A stretch of DNA of 64,000 bases from Epiperipatus broadwayi (Eukaryota; Onychophora; Udeonychophora; Euonychophora; Peripatidae): positions 558,001-622,000 of the forward strand of contig JAQFVV010006232.1 in the NCBI GenBank assembly GCA_028023455.1, in the 5' to 3' direction. Under the pieces are notes generated by a model, which worked only from the letters and a program-made list of their open reading frames with translations, ran no database searches and had not been told where the DNA came from. Both the position numbers and the translations under genes were made by a program. Positions 48,874-63,144 of the stretch are shown piece after piece; positions within the stretch are counted from its first letter, which is position 1; the number at the start of each line of letters is the position of its first letter.

Positions 48874-49417
48874 TTTATCTTTTCAACATATATGTGTTTA
48901 GGGGTATCAGTGTTATTAGATAGAGTGGAGAGTGGTGGGTCATGTGAAAGTCTGTGCTTATATACCCTATATATTAGTTCACTAGTTATTTTTCCAAAAT
49001 TATTTGATGGGTTAAATAATGTCCTTTTCAATGGCATTGATCCACTTATGATATGATGTCTCATTTTAAAAGATCAATAACAAGATTGTTTATCACAATT
49101 TTAAATCAATTCTGAGGGTAAATATCACTAGTTCCCAAGGCAATTAGATTTTCAGTTATTCTCTTAATATGCAGGGTTATTATTTCATTTTGATTTCCCA
49201 TAACATTATTTTTGCAAGAATAGCAAAAACACAATCATTAAATTAAGTCAAAAATTCACAGGTATGAATAAAAACATACTGTAGACAAAAGGCAAAATTT
49301 GATCTATATGACATAGCAATTTTAATAATTCAAAACTATTTTAAAGGCTCAAACATCTTTGGCTGTATTTTAAATAAATTTCCAGGTTAAAATGATAAAT
49401 AATCGGCATTACAAGGT

Positions 49418-49463
49418 AAGCAAATAATTATGCTATTATTAAGCAATTAATTATGCTATTATT
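49418..49463 (+). repeat. 23-bp tandem duplication
   Basis: AAGCAAATAATTATGCTATT plus ATT is followed immediately by a copy with one mismatch. Confidence 0.8.
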
Positions 49464-49866
49464 AATCATATTTGATGATGGTGATCATAAAGGCTCGTCT
49501 CTAATGATCCAGACATGGAGTTTACAAGGCAAGTTTCCCAAGAATAGAATCTTGAACTCTTCTTTTATTCAATTGCAGTTTGTACGCGAAATTTATGGAT
49601 TGGCACAGCAACTAATTTCTTCCAGATGATAAATTTCTCCTTACTTTTAAGAAGTGGCAAAAATAATCATATTATTTTTCATGTTCGACATGCAAAACAT
49701 TTTAAATAAAATTATTCTGAGGCAAAATTACAATTATTTAAATTTATTTAGATATTAAATAATAGATTTACCAGTTACTTATCAAAATAAATAAAATTCA
49801 AGCTGTAAATTTATTGTTTTCCTAATGTTATATAATTTTCTATTATATCCCTATACTTTTAAATCA

Positions 49867-49920
49867 GTTATAAATCATTAAAATTATGCCTATGTTATAA
49901 ATCATTAAAGTTATGCCTAT
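49867..49920 (+). repeat. 27-bp tandem duplication
   Basis: Two adjacent 27-bp units beginning GTTATAAATCATTAAA and ending TTATGCCTAT, differing at one base. A recent local duplication. Confidence 0.85.
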
Positions 49921-52900
49921 GTTATGATCAATTTCTTCACCTTAATAAGCGATACTCAATAATAAAATGTTCTTCAATGTATTATAGGATTACCAACTTA
50001 ACTTTGTTAATGAATGTTTTCTGTAAGTTTTGAATTGAAACACAATTTTAAAATTTCGATAGACATTTTTATAGACTTGTTTTAAAAGACGTTTACCATT
50101 TTGAATCTCATTATCAATGCCAAACAAATGTATATAATATGATATTAAAATTATTACTAAAAAATGTTTAAGTTGATCATCTCATCCTCATCAAAGCCTC
50201 TAGCTCATCGTCTTATATAACTGTATTTAACATGAATCTCTGGCCTAAAATCATCTAATTAACTATACCAACTACTACACTGTAGCCTAATCATTAAAAT
50301 CATCTAATACAAACATATAGAAAAATCATCTAATACACTGGCCCTCTAATATAAAGATGTCCATTAAGATACTCAGGACACAAGAACATCAACTCCTAAA
50401 ACCATACTACAAGACTCATTGTAAAAATAGACAAATATTATACAAACAGATAAACAGAGTAAGCATTAAACATCTTACATACAATAATGTGATAACATAA
50501 CCTAGCAATATCCTTATAAATTAAATAGATATCCATTTGAAGAAATGAAATGGGAATAAAGAAAATGAAGCGAATGAAGGATGAATAAAAATGGAGCAAA
50601 ATGAATAATTAATAAAAGACAATAAGAATCAATAATTATGACTAAAAGATGAGTATTTCCAAATAATTAGGAAGATGAAAATGAAAGCTTATGAAAATGA
50701 TGAATCTCTAACCTTATGATGAAAATGGTATAAAAAAATATGATAAAAATTAGAAGAAAATGAAAACAAGGACGAATTATTATGACATAGATGATGATGA
50801 TAATGAAGGATTAATCTGATATTGCAAAAAATATGGATTCAAAATTGAAATAATTAAAAATATAGGTTCAAGTTTTTGGTTATAAATTAACTATAATAAC
50901 AATTAAAGCTTAAAGTAGTGGCAATACAATGGATTAATAAACAGATTTAAATAAGTGGCACCAATTTTAAAATTATTAATCAATTATTTCTAAGGATTTC
51001 TTACTAATTGCTTAAATAATCATATAGCAATGTATATCTGGATCAGCAAGAGGGATTTTACTGTTATCCAGACACATAAAATGAAATAAATAATACAAAA
51101 GAAATTACTAAGAAATATCTTGATTCAAACTACTAGCAATAACAATGACAAGACTCTAAATTTAGCAATAACAACTTAACAAACCTATAATAATAATGTA
51201 AACTTAATAATAATGTCAATAATCAGATAATCTGGAAAAAATGTATTATTTTGATCATAATAGCAATAATATTAAAATAATAATGTAGTTCACAAATTGT
51301 TTAATTTTGATATCTCTGACCAGTATGACCAAGTCTAAGTTAAATATGTCATATAAGATAATATAGTACTATTTTCTTAAAATCAATTATTTTATTTTAG
51401 CTATTATTTTAAAATAGCATTCTTTAATAATACTGACAATATTTACAATAATTTAATAGTGTGATATAATATGCTCTAAAATCCTAATGTTTAATAATAT
51501 TGATTGATGATGCACTAAAATATATATAATAATATTAATTGATGAAATATAATAACAATAGCAATATTAAGTGATGATGATAATAACAACAGAATGTATT
51601 GGTGTCAAGCAATTACAATAAGGTGATTAGATAACTTATTAAATTTAAAAACAAAACAAATTTTATTTACAAGATTATTTACAAAAAGAATAATTCTTTA
51701 TTAAATTTTATAACTAAAAAAAATATTAAAATAAATTTAAAATTGATATGGAAGATCTACTTAGATCTTGTCAAAAAAACATAATATGTTATTTACATGT
51801 AGCTAGCTTATATTTACACTTTTCTAGATTATTGCTTACACTTTTATAAAAAAAAAATACAAACATGATAATTACAAGATTATCACCTACACAATGATAA
51901 GTAAATAAAATTCGACCACATGGTAATATTACAATGATAAACCCTTTTAATGCACCGATGATTATATATATATATCATCATGCTAAAAGATAATATAACA
52001 TCCCTAATGTTTTTTATATCTGAAGTTAGGTTGGCAACATTCTTTTAATCTATGTTTAAAATTGTCATGGTAGCATTCTGAATGTATACTTTGTCAATTA
52101 ATAATCAACTATTAGATTTTATAAACTTATGTTTGAGAAACTTAATTCAATACTATTTTATTTAGGAATAACAATAACTAAGTAAGATATGTATATTTCT
52201 TATCATTTTGAGTCAATAATAATAATTTAGAAAAATAACATAGTATTATAAATTAATACTAATATTATTATATTTTACAGAATCGTTTGTTCAATGCTGA
52301 CACAGCTTATTGGTCTATTTCATATTTTCTTTAGGGTAATCATCATTACAACATATTTGACCATCAAGAATAGATGGGATGCAATCTAATGCTAAAGATA
52401 ACATACCAATAATAGAATAATTATGAGCCAAGGCAAATAAATAATAATCTGGACCATAGTTACTTCATGATTATGTATGGTCTGATATCCAGGTGCCAAT
52501 TCTTTGCACACTTATAAGGATATAAAAAAGAATGGGAAATTAAGCCCTTTTAATAAAAATACACAAAAAACTAATTGTTAAACATTATTAGACCTTGATA
52601 AACTCATATTTAACATATAAACTCACAGATAACAAATATTACAACTCATCAGCCAACATGGCAACAATTAAAAATCCCAAAATTAATAATATCTGTCTAC
52701 ACTACAAGTGCAAACACTAAACAAATGAAAGTAATCCTAAATGAATACATAGCAAATTAAAATAGTAATTACTGACCCAAACATAATTGATGTTAGCTAG
52801 TAATTATCAGCATTATACTAATTTTATAACAAAATACATAAAATATTCCATATAATTATTGAATTTTATCTTTCTGTGATGTTTTAATACATGCAGTTTT

Positions 52901-55704
52901 ACCAACCAAGTGTATAACAAAAGAATATATTAAAATCAATAAATTATCTTAAACACTTAAGTTTTTAGTGATCATATTTTCCAAACACATAGAATTTTAA
53001 ATACCATGTACCTTGGATCCTTATATTTTATTTGCAAATTGACTGCTTGGTTACTTAGGAATACTAACACATAATATAATTATATAATTAAATACATAAA
53101 AATATTATCTAAGAATTCTTTATTTCTTCATTGAAGCAACAAGGAATTTGGATTAACTATGTTTTCTGCAGAATCATTTCTTGAAACCTTTATTATTTCT
53201 TCAAACTTCAAAATCAATTCCATAATCACTTTAAATGCTCCTATTACTTGAAATAAACAATACAAAATTAAGCTGTTTCCTGTGAGTACACCAATAGAAT
53301 TGCAGAAAAATTTCAACATCTGCTTTGACAGTAAAATATACAGCATCCATTGAAGATTGTCTTTGATGCTGTTATTAATGTATTTTCATTCTTTATAAAT
53401 ATTTGTATACAATTATCATCAATTCATTTGAAATAAATCCTAGCATCCTTGATGCTTTAATACATGTACTGATGACTAATTATTCATTAATAAAGATTAT
53501 AAATTGTAGAGGAATTGTTAATTAATACAGCCATTAAACTATTTATGATTTTTTTTAATACTGTAGGAGAATACAATCGTGAATATTAACATGTTTTTTT
53601 AAATTAATATTATCATACATGGCTTTATCATTCCGGTTAACAATTTAAATCTTTTATTGAATGACACTTTATATCAAATTATTCCTTTAACGAATCACTA
53701 ATTCTAAATTGTAGTATTTTATTTAGTGATTATAACAATTCCAATATAATTACAAAAGTCACATCCAGTTTATTTACAACTTAAATTAGGAAGAATTTAA
53801 TTAATGCATTTGAATAGAATTTTAGCATTAAAAGTCTCTATTCATTTACAACTAAGTTGAAGTTTGAAATGCATAAGTTATTATATTTTAAAATAATTAA
53901 TAAATTGCAATAATTTCTTTCAATTTTAATAACATTATTTAATAGTCAATAGCAGTGATAAAATTAACCAAGAATAACATTTCATTTTCTAGAGGGGTTC
54001 CTATAAACATACAAAGAATTACTTCAGTCTTTGAAAGTATATAAAACTTTCAAAAACAGTTTGCATAAAGTTACTTCTTGTATAAAAAGTTCTAAAACAT
54101 TTTTTATCTTCACTTTGAATTTATAACACCGACATTTAATATTTATTTTACAGGTTTCATAATTAAAAGAATTAATGGATAATTTAAGAAAAAGTATGCT
54201 CATGGATATGTAGAATTTCTCATGGATATAGTTATTCTTTAAAGCCATTGCTTTTGTTGTAGTTTTATTCCAATTTGTGAAAATAAACTTTTAAATTGTC
54301 AGCTATTAGTCCCAAGGTTATCTGTCTGTGGGTGAGAGTGTTTATATTTTACTCCATAATTTATGAATTAACTAACACAAAAATACTTTATACTTCTCTA
54401 AAAACAACTAAAAATATAAGTTTACACCATATTTAAGTAAATGATAAATCTTTGCCTGATAGTCTGAACTAATTTCCCTGGATGGTTTGAAATATTCTCC
54501 TGATAAATTGAAGTAATCTCTCCTCTAAGTTTTTGCAGCTTTATTTATAAACTTTTTAATTAAGGGCTGATTGCAGACTAAAAACTAATCAGATTTCTTA
54601 ATTGTTATAATAGATTTTTGCCAATAATAGCAAATCTCCACCTTTTAATCTTAAATACAATTAACTAAAATAAATTTGTTAACAAGTTAGAAAATATATA
54701 TGTATATAATAATTTGGATAAAAAAAATTCAATTATCAAATATTTTGCTTTACTCAAAATTAATTTTAATCTCGAGTTTTAATCACATCATTTAATCATG
54801 CAATACCAAACTAATCATTATTTAATTTAAAATAATACCAAACTATTATATTATATCTGTATTTTAGTTATAAATATTAAAACTGCTTTATCTGTTAAAT
54901 TGTATGTAGATATGCTCACATACAAATTGGTAGAAGCATTTAAAATATAGGTTAAATAACCTGAGCATTTAATTGCTTACAGAGATATAAATATTGACTA
55001 TTATTAGAATACTATATAAAAAAAAATTATATTTTCCTAACCTCATCTCACAATCATTAATAATTACTAGAACAAACAATGATGATTTTAGTATTAAAAT
55101 TAATAATTAAACTTACATTTTAATAAAATTTAAATTTTTACCTCATTTGATAATAAAGTAGAACTTGATCAAGATCAAGCCTGACAATAAGGTTACAATA
55201 TATATTGTAATGGTCTGATGAAACCTCACAATCCTACCTGCTATTGGAACCTAGAAAATTTTATAAAGGTCACATATACATACAGGTGAGGTTATTGTTT
55301 TATCTAACCAAAAGTTCCAGTCACTAATTCTAAGAGGAGCTGAACTTTATAATGTAACATTGCAAATGCCAAAAATTCTAATTCTTAATATTTAAAATGT
55401 TATTGATAAAAATATATAAAGTAAATTACTGCCATAACTAATTGAACAAAACATTTTTATTATTATGCATACACACATTACAAAAAAAATTCTGAGGACT
55501 GAATTAACTATTGAATATATTTAAATTGGGTTATATACACAGATGTATGAATTCAACAGATTTAACACTATTTTAGTATTTTGCTAAGTTTAAATACACT
55601 ACATAAAATATGCATTTAAACAAGTTCACATCCAAACCAATGCTAGTTTAAGGATATATTGATGTGATCAATGCAAAATGAGAATGTTAGCATAAAACAA
55701 TCAT
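49921..55704. other. No recognised gene; A+T-rich sequence with ATA/AAT-rich simple sequence
   Basis: The stretch 50500-51700 is dominated by short AAT/ATG/GAT-like simple sequence. No coding family was recognised on either strand. Confidence 0.45.
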
Positions 55705-56150
55705 GCTGACAGGAATTTACATCTGTAATAGGATATCATTAGAGAAATAATGATCATCATTCAGTACAGGAATATACATATGTCTGACAAGATAATCATT
55801 TGGAATATATATAAAAGAAATGCTCAATAAATGGGAAATAGCATTGTGTGCTGGCTTACTGTCCCAGTCAGAGTGTAATAAAATCAATATCATAGGAAAT
55901 ATGTCTATGGCCATTGGAAACTATGATGGCTACCAATTTTTTTGGGCCATGCATTCAGATGGGTAATATATTCTGTAGGCTAATGCAACACAAGGAAATG
56001 AAAACCCAATGTGCTTCCCCAGATTACATTGACATAAAACATCCATACAACCCTCCACCAGGACCAATTCAACTACAAAACAATTAGCTCAAAATTAACC
56101 AACAAAAACTAACATAATCTTACAAACCTATGCAGCCATTTACACCTATT
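55705..56150 (+). repeat. Dispersed repeat, copy 2
   Basis: Aligns in blocks with 45170-45535 (see that entry). More decayed, with no open frame across the shared part. Confidence 0.35.
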
Positions 56151-59114
56151 TTTTTAAAATTTATTAATTTAATTTAATGAGAATGGAAATGATAATAGTA
56201 AATATACACATAAAAATATTACTGAGTAATTTAGAAGTTATTTCGTCAAGCAAGAGATTTCTTTTAAGAGTTAAGTGACATTTAAAATTACTACTTGAAA
56301 AGTTCATATTTTAGTTTAAAAGTTCAAATCTCATTTGAAAGAAAAAAAAGTTCATACTTTCCATGGCATCAGATTATTGGAACCCATCTTTGTAGTCCTT
56401 GATACTTCACACCATTTAATTCAAAATTCCTTTCATCCCATATTGATATTGTCCTAGATGAAGATGAATTCATTGCTGGCCATTTTCTGGGAACCATCAC
56501 TCTGGAGGCCATCTCAGTTGGTGCAAATACAGGAAATAAATATTTATTGCATGATCCCTATATTTTGGAGATTTGCCATACATGTATAAAATATATTTAA
56601 ATAAACATGTAATCAGAAAGAGCAATCCAAACTCACAAAAGTTTTTTTCTTTTTATATCATTTCGAATTACTTATCAATTATTATTGGCAATAATGATTT
56701 TTCTCTGTAGACCATAAGTTCATTATTTGCCAGTTCACTTTAGAATGGAAAAAACAAATTTTATTACTAGTAATTTTTTATTGATCTCTTATCAGATTTA
56801 CAATAAGTTAAATGCCGTCTGCTATTACATCATTATGTTTAAATAGAATATCATTTCCATTCTACTAAGATTTAAAAATAACTTTTAAAAAAAAATAATT
56901 GAACTGTTTTTATTATTTTCTTTTACATTCCTTCAAAATAATCTTTCATCTTTAGATTTTTTTAACTTTAACTTACTTTTAACTAATTATTTAATTAGTT
57001 TACCATCTATGCACATTATATATATTGATTTAAATAAAATTTTTATTAATTTTTTATATTTCTATTTGAGGGCGATTTTATTTATCGATCTTTTTCTCTT
57101 TTATATACCAAATTCTACTACACATTCTTGAAACATGTATAGTATATAAAATTAAAATGAGTTTTGAGAAATACTATGTAGATATGTTCTCAATAATACA
57201 AAAAATACTTTAGTCTCAGAATTGTAACAGATCACATTGAGACAGCTCTTTTAATTATAAGCTCTCTGCTAAATGTATAAATAAATTGAAAGAAGTAGGT
57301 ACCATAGTTAAATATGTTATATTTAATCTAGATAACCATTCAGTTTAAACTGGTAAATGGATATACCAGGTATTTTTAACTAAATAATTTGAGCGCAATA
57401 CCATTTTAAGAATCATAGGGTGTTGGATAAAGATATAATTAATATATTTACAAAGAGATATACTAACTTATGTATGTAAAATTGTCTGCTTGAAGAAAAA
57501 AAGATAACATGCAGCATATTTTAACAAAATAATCGACCAGTGAATATTGCAGTCTGCTCTTTTAATGTTCTTTATTTCAGCAACGCATTATTTAAATCCA
57601 TATTATTAATCTTTAATGATTTCTTTGTAATATCAAGATAGCATTGTACTTAAAATCTTACAATTATTACAATCACTTTTTTTAATTATAAATGGGCTTT
57701 TAAACATATCTAAAGACTGTGTTTCTGCATTGGTCGTTAGAGTGGAATTAGGATAAGAGACGCTCTAATAAAAAAACCAATACTAGAAGTATTGTCAGAT
57801 TTTTGCTTTTGAAATTACATTTGGTCTGAAATTACTTGAAGGAAAAGTAAAATTATAATAAAAAAATAAATATTGTCTTCATAAAAGAGTCACAGGACAA
57901 ATATACTGTACATGTATAAGTTGATAGAGAAAAAAAAGGGAAAAAAAGAATTAAAAAAAAAGATTATATAAACACACATTATAAACATTTTAAAAAAGTC
58001 CTATAATACATTTAATAAAACTTTTAAATCATTTTCCTGTTTTGAAACAGAAAAACATATTTACTTATTTATTAAATTTTAGTCTTTTAACTTTTTATAA
58101 ATTTTACTAAAAATAATAAAAGATTTATTCATGATATATATATTTAATACAAGTTTTAAGATAAAAGCTGTTTTTAAAAATAAAAGTTTTTTTTTCGTAA
58201 TGTTTATTGAAAGTTTATGATAGTATCTTATTTTTATTTATTGTAAACAAAAATTTTAGAGCGGGAAGATAAAAAAGAAAGATGAAACTAAAATCCCATT
58301 CTTTTTTTTTTTTATTTGAATATATATTTTCGAAAAATCGCATTTCAACATTGAAAATAATCTTTTGATAACAATACCATATTTATTTGTTTATTATGAG
58401 TTTTAATTATGAGAACAAAGAATCAACAAAAGAAGAAATACATATTATAAAAACTGTGTTTATTTCATATTTATATAATGAATTAATAAATTTACGCTAG
58501 TATGTGTGCTAGTAGTTCATACTAATGATATAAACGTTAACGGAGTCAAGGACACATATGACCGTGACAATTGATAACTGTAGTTTTTGGTAATTGTCTT
58601 TCATTAAATACTGCTCAAAAATAATAAGATATTGCAAAACAAACTACTATATTAATTTAATCTACAGTTTAACAATAGCAACTAGTTTACTGTGTAATAC
58701 TGCTAACACGTATGTATTAAGTGAAAAAAGTAAAGCTGTAAAATGGATTACTGTAATTAGTAAGCAAAAGGTAGATTTGGTAGATGCTGTATTTTAAAAA
58801 TATTAAAGGTACTTGAAGTTAGCTTATATATAAAATATCTAATTTATATATATAGAAACTAAACTACCATCAGATTAAATATTGTTAGACTTACAATAGA
58901 GTTTAGATGTTGAAAATTATAATCCATTTTCTTGAATAATCTGTAGTATGGGCCAAACATGGTTTTTGAGTTGCTTTATATTATTAAAATAACATTTGCA
59001 CTTGAGAGAGATTAATAGACAAAAACTAATCGGAGAAATATAGGTTTCTTATCCTTACAAATAATGCTCAGAAGTAGAATAAAGTAAAATAAATTATGAT
59101 TGATAATAAAAAAG
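56151..59114. other. No recognised gene; A+T-rich sequence
   Basis: Nothing supportable was seen. The short open stretch at 58594-58797 has no recognisable family. Confidence 0.45.
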
Positions 59115-59230
59115 ATACCAGATTCAATTTCCATGCTAGAACTGATACTAGCTAAATGGAAACATCTGATGAATGAAGAATAATAATGCCACTTATATAA
59201 CTATTACTAACGATTGAATATATTTAAAAA
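59115..59230 (+). repeat. tRNA-derived SINE-A, copy 3 (5'-truncated)
   Basis: Begins at the box-B region (CAGATTCAATTTCCATGCTA) and ends CTATTACTAACGATTGAATA, matching the 46.5-kb copy. The tRNA head up to box B is missing and the middle has small deletions. Confidence 0.6.
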
Positions 59231-61679
59231 GTCAAAATAAAGATTGAATTTTTTAAAGGATGGAAATAGACCAACATATAAAATGTCATCATCACAAATT
59301 TTTAGATAAACACAAAAAAGTTGTACAATTTTATTTATATAAGATAAGCATTTGTGAAATCACATTATTTTTAATTGGATGAAAAAAAAGAACTTATCTG
59401 ACATGGTTTTCTACTACTTTTTTATATGATCAATCTTTTAAAAAGTTAGAGTAAAATTAATGCATCAAAATGAAATAATAAAATCACAATAATTCTATTC
59501 AATTGGCACGAAACACATTGTTTTTACTTTTATTATCCAAGAATCAATCCAGGAACATTTTCCTTTGTTCAAAAGTTCGAATATTCATTCATATAAACTT
59601 TTCATTCAGATAAGAAGTGGCTGTAAACAGATTATATTTCATAATAAGTCATGACCCATCTGAATCAAGAGCTTTTTTTTTTGGATGTTCACCCAAAAAT
59701 CTGCAATCAGAAACTTATGGCATAAAAATAGAATTATTATGATGTTTAAAATGCATTTCTTTTTCCAGATCTAACAGTAAAAGTAACTGGATGATGCAAC
59801 TAAAATTTCATCAACAGATTCAGGTCAAACTATGGTCATTGTGCTCATCTGCATCTTAAATGGAATTTATCAGCCATTGGTCTATGTAAATGTCAGAAAA
59901 CACTATAAACCATATAGATAGTGAGTGGCAATTCTATGGCTATGATGGAAAAATTTAAGAACTCTTTCCTGAATGAAATCTTTACAGGTTCCTTTATTTT
60001 TTAATAGTTTGTCTACCAAGAAATGCATCTGCTAAATAATAAATAATTTAGACTAGAATAGTTATGAATTTTAGGGTTGTTAAAAATCGTAGTTGTAGAT
60101 AAAACTTAAATTTAATGCAGATTATATTTTAAATTTTCCATGAGAAAATATAATGTATTTCCAACAGTTATAAAATTTAGTAATAGTAAATATATAATTA
60201 TATTTTATACCATCCCCTTCTTTGTATGAGTATTCATGAATATCGTTGCACTTTAACAAGTATTTAAATACGTTTTTATGCTATATTAAATGATTATTTT
60301 GATAAAAAATATATATCAAAGATGATGCTTACTTTTAAAGCAAATTTGTAATGAAAATTATCAAGTAAGTAAATACATTGATAATTGTCACTGAAGACAT
60401 TATATATGATATTGCATCTTTAGAAGTATTTGACTGCTGGAATTTAGACCTCCCAAATCCTCCCAAATCAACTGTCCTGGCCTGAACCCTCATTGGAAAC
60501 TAATGCCAAAATAGTGAAATAGATGCTGCTGCAAACTTTCTCTCCCATTGCCAAGAGAAGAATGGAAAATATGATCTGAAACTATTGAAGGAGTCCAAAA
60601 AGCCAACCAGTTGGAACTGACAATCATGAAAACCTTGGAAAGTCATTTTAAAACTTGTCTATAATCCTTTATAGTTATTTTAAATGAACTTTAATTAATG
60701 AAGGATTATAAAATTTAGCCTGAAACTAATCATATTTTTATGTAAATATTATTTTATATTATATTAGATATGTGTGTGCGTGAATAAATATTAAGGTTTG
60801 CTTAAATATTATTTGGTCTATTCTCTCTCTCTTGTCACTATGTCACTATTAATTTAAGGGTATAGTTATTTTTATGTGTTAAGTTAAATGTGCTGAACTC
60901 TGGTTATGTGTATGACTTAGTCATGGGATATGTCAAACACTGGATTTTGTACCTATCATTCAGAGCTTGCTGACTATATAACCTATGGTTGGCCAGTGCC
61001 TGTGGTTGATCCTCAAGACAAATAAAATGCTTTGGATGGCAGGGGTTTGAATCCAGCATTAGAGAAGTGCTATAGCCTGGAAATGTGGTCAAAGGTTATG
61101 CTTTGTATAGCCTTGATCTGGTTATAGGTACCATTGATGGTTTGTCTATCAATAGTATTCTTCTCTGCTTGAAGTGCCAGTTCGTTCCCATGTTTTTAAA
61201 ATTATTATAAAAGGTATTTAAACTTATTAAACCTAGCAATTATCAGACTCAGTTCAAATGCCATCTGACATGGGTGCTGAAGAGCCATAAATTGACCCAG
61301 CATAATCAAAGTTCAAGTAAAATTTGTAATTAAAAATAGAAAATAAAAGGTTTGAAACTAAAAATTAAATTAAATGCTAAATTGCATAGTTATATAAGTG
61401 AAGTCAGTGAGCAGTGTGAGAAGAGAAATAGACTAAAGCAAATATTAAAAATCAAAATAATTAATAATAGTTAAAATATATTATGCAATTAAAAAGGAGA
61501 GAGAAAAAAGTGGTCATATAGATAAATGATTTCATTATTGGGGTTGTTTATATTCAGATCAAAAGTAGAGAGGACTAAGAGTTTTGAATTAGTCAAACAC
61601 TTTGTTTGATTTAAATAATAAATAAACCAAGTAAAATAAAATTTGCATGTGAGTCAATAATAATTATAAAATCAAATTT
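59231..61679. other. No recognised gene
   Basis: A+T-rich with some more complex stretches (59750-59960, 60430-60660, 60900-61150). The last contains GGGGTTTGAATCC, which resembles a pol III box B, but no matching box A or second copy was found. Confidence 0.35.
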
Positions 61680-62290
61680 AATGTATACTAGGGCAGAAAC
61701 AAAAATGGAGGCTCAAAATAAAGAAAAAAGTAATGTAGAGAAATACACAAAAATATTCAATAAACAAATAGATTAGTTAATGGAGGAAATGAAGACAGCC
61801 TGACTGAATGAAAAAAAATACTAGAAAATAGAAAAAAAATGGACACAAGTATAAATCAGTTAACAGATCAAATAGATGAAACTAAAATTAAGCAGGAAGA
61901 GAAAAGCATAGTTATGTATGCACATTTAAAAGGTTCAAATATTGTGAATCAATTTTTAAAAATAAAAATATTTTCAGGGCACACAGGGAAGACTCTAATT
62001 GAATACATTGGCAGCCTAAAATGCTATTTTATGTGGAATCAGCTGAGCAAGAAGGCAATTGTAACTATAGATTTTAATAATATTTAAGCTGACACCAAAT
62101 TCTGGTGGGATTCCTTATTTACAAAACGCATTAGCAGAGTAGTAGACAGTCTTTATTAGAAAGCTATTGGAGAGAGGAACAGCAATAAAATATTAAATAC
62201 CAGGTGTTGTAGAATAATTGGTGATCTGGTGAACCATTCACTTAATTTTCTTGCTGATAAGTAATGAAATTAAGATTGTTAATGGCTAAC
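61680..62290 (+). pseudogene. Ty3/gypsy gag relic
   Basis: The open block 61839-62087 begins with a helical segment (MDTSINQLTDQIDETKIKQE) and continues with KIFSGHTGKTLIEYIGSLKC and WNQLSKKAIVTIDFNNI. After a stop come TKFWWDSLF and IIGDLVNHSLNFL in other frames. This matches the capsid-like region of gypsy-type Gag (P.FSG...P..FL..., ...A..WW.S...). Gag would form the virus-like particle. Frameshifts and stops make it non-functional. Confidence 0.6.
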
Positions 62291-62589
62291 CCACTGTCAG
62301 AACATCAAATGATATAAATAATAAAGCATAATTTCCCACATAATATAAAATAAATGTTGGTTGGAATGGAATGCAAAACAGTAGAGCAGATAGCGAATTG
62401 CTTAGTGAAATTGATAGCACAAGGCCAAAGTATGAAAATAGGGAAAGGGAATTCAAACCTCTAGAAATAGGTAGACATGTAAATAGTATGAAGTTCAATT
62501 CACATAAAAGGGAACTGGAATAGAAATACTAATAGAAAATTTTAGAGCATTAAGAGCTATGGGCAAAAAGTAAAATGTAGAATAGAACA

Positions 62590-63110
62590 TAACAAAGAGA
62601 TTAGCCACCCTCAGGTAACAAATTTAGTATGTAGCAAGGATGAAAGGGATCCAATATTAGCTCCTCAACATTGCTTAAAAGTAAAAATAATATTGGAGGG
62701 GGTTATAATAGAAATGCTGCTGGACTTGGGCAGTCAAGTGTCAGTAATGTTATAGGATATGTTTAAGAGAATGAGTAGGATCAACCCTAATATCAAAATT
62801 TTGCCATTAAAACAGTATTTGTTACTATGATCAATAGTAAGAGTGAAAAATTGGTGTCAAAGCAGGTGTAACTAAACACATGTATAGCAGAGAAAGAGTA
62901 CAGTCAGGTATTGTTTATATTAGAGGGATTAATCCACAAAGTCATACTAGGATCAGATTTTATGCATAGTGTCAGCTGCATTTTGTACTATAAACTAAAT
63001 CAAATAAAATTAAATGATAAAGTATTAACATTTATGTTAGACAAAACATATAAATCCACTAGAACATGTTGCATACAAAAATGTGAAAATAAAATTGGAA
63101 ACATATGAAA
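62590..63110 (+). pseudogene. Ty3/gypsy aspartic protease region relic
   Basis: Read across frames: LEGVIIEMLLDLGSQVSV, where the protease active site normally reads D-T/S-G (here DLG, a disabling change), then after frameshifts EGLIHKVILGSDFMHSVSC, matching the ...ILG.DFL... element that closes retropepsin domains. It lies in the expected position between gag and RT. The protease would process Gag-Pol; this copy could not. Confidence 0.6.
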
Positions 63111-63144
63111 AAGTAAAAGAATCAAAATTTATAAATAACTATCA

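Larger units (their letters stand above)
48572..48976. repeat. Inverted pair of ribozyme-bearing units (foldback locus A2)
   Basis: Outer ends TAATATATAGGGTATA (48572 on) and TATACCCTATATATTA (to 48976) are perfect inverse copies. The left part (48572-48733) is a minus-strand copy that stops at the start of the hammerhead. The right part (48732-48976) is a plus-strand copy with about 85 bp more at its 5' side. The two meet at AGATTAGATT. Layout is tails outward, as at the other foldback loci. Confidence 0.8.

Noticed and set aside
53468-53500. CTGATGACTAATTATTC as a hammerhead core
   Set aside because: A weak A+T stem is possible, but the second box is AAAG and no stem I was found; expected by chance in this composition.
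55214-55262. CTGATGAAACC as a hammerhead core
   Set aside because: No complementary GGTT followed by GAAA; stem II and stem III cannot form.
60900-61140. tRNA-derived SINE suggested by GGGGTTTGAATCC
   Set aside because: No box A at a suitable distance, no poly(A) or second copy, no target duplication.
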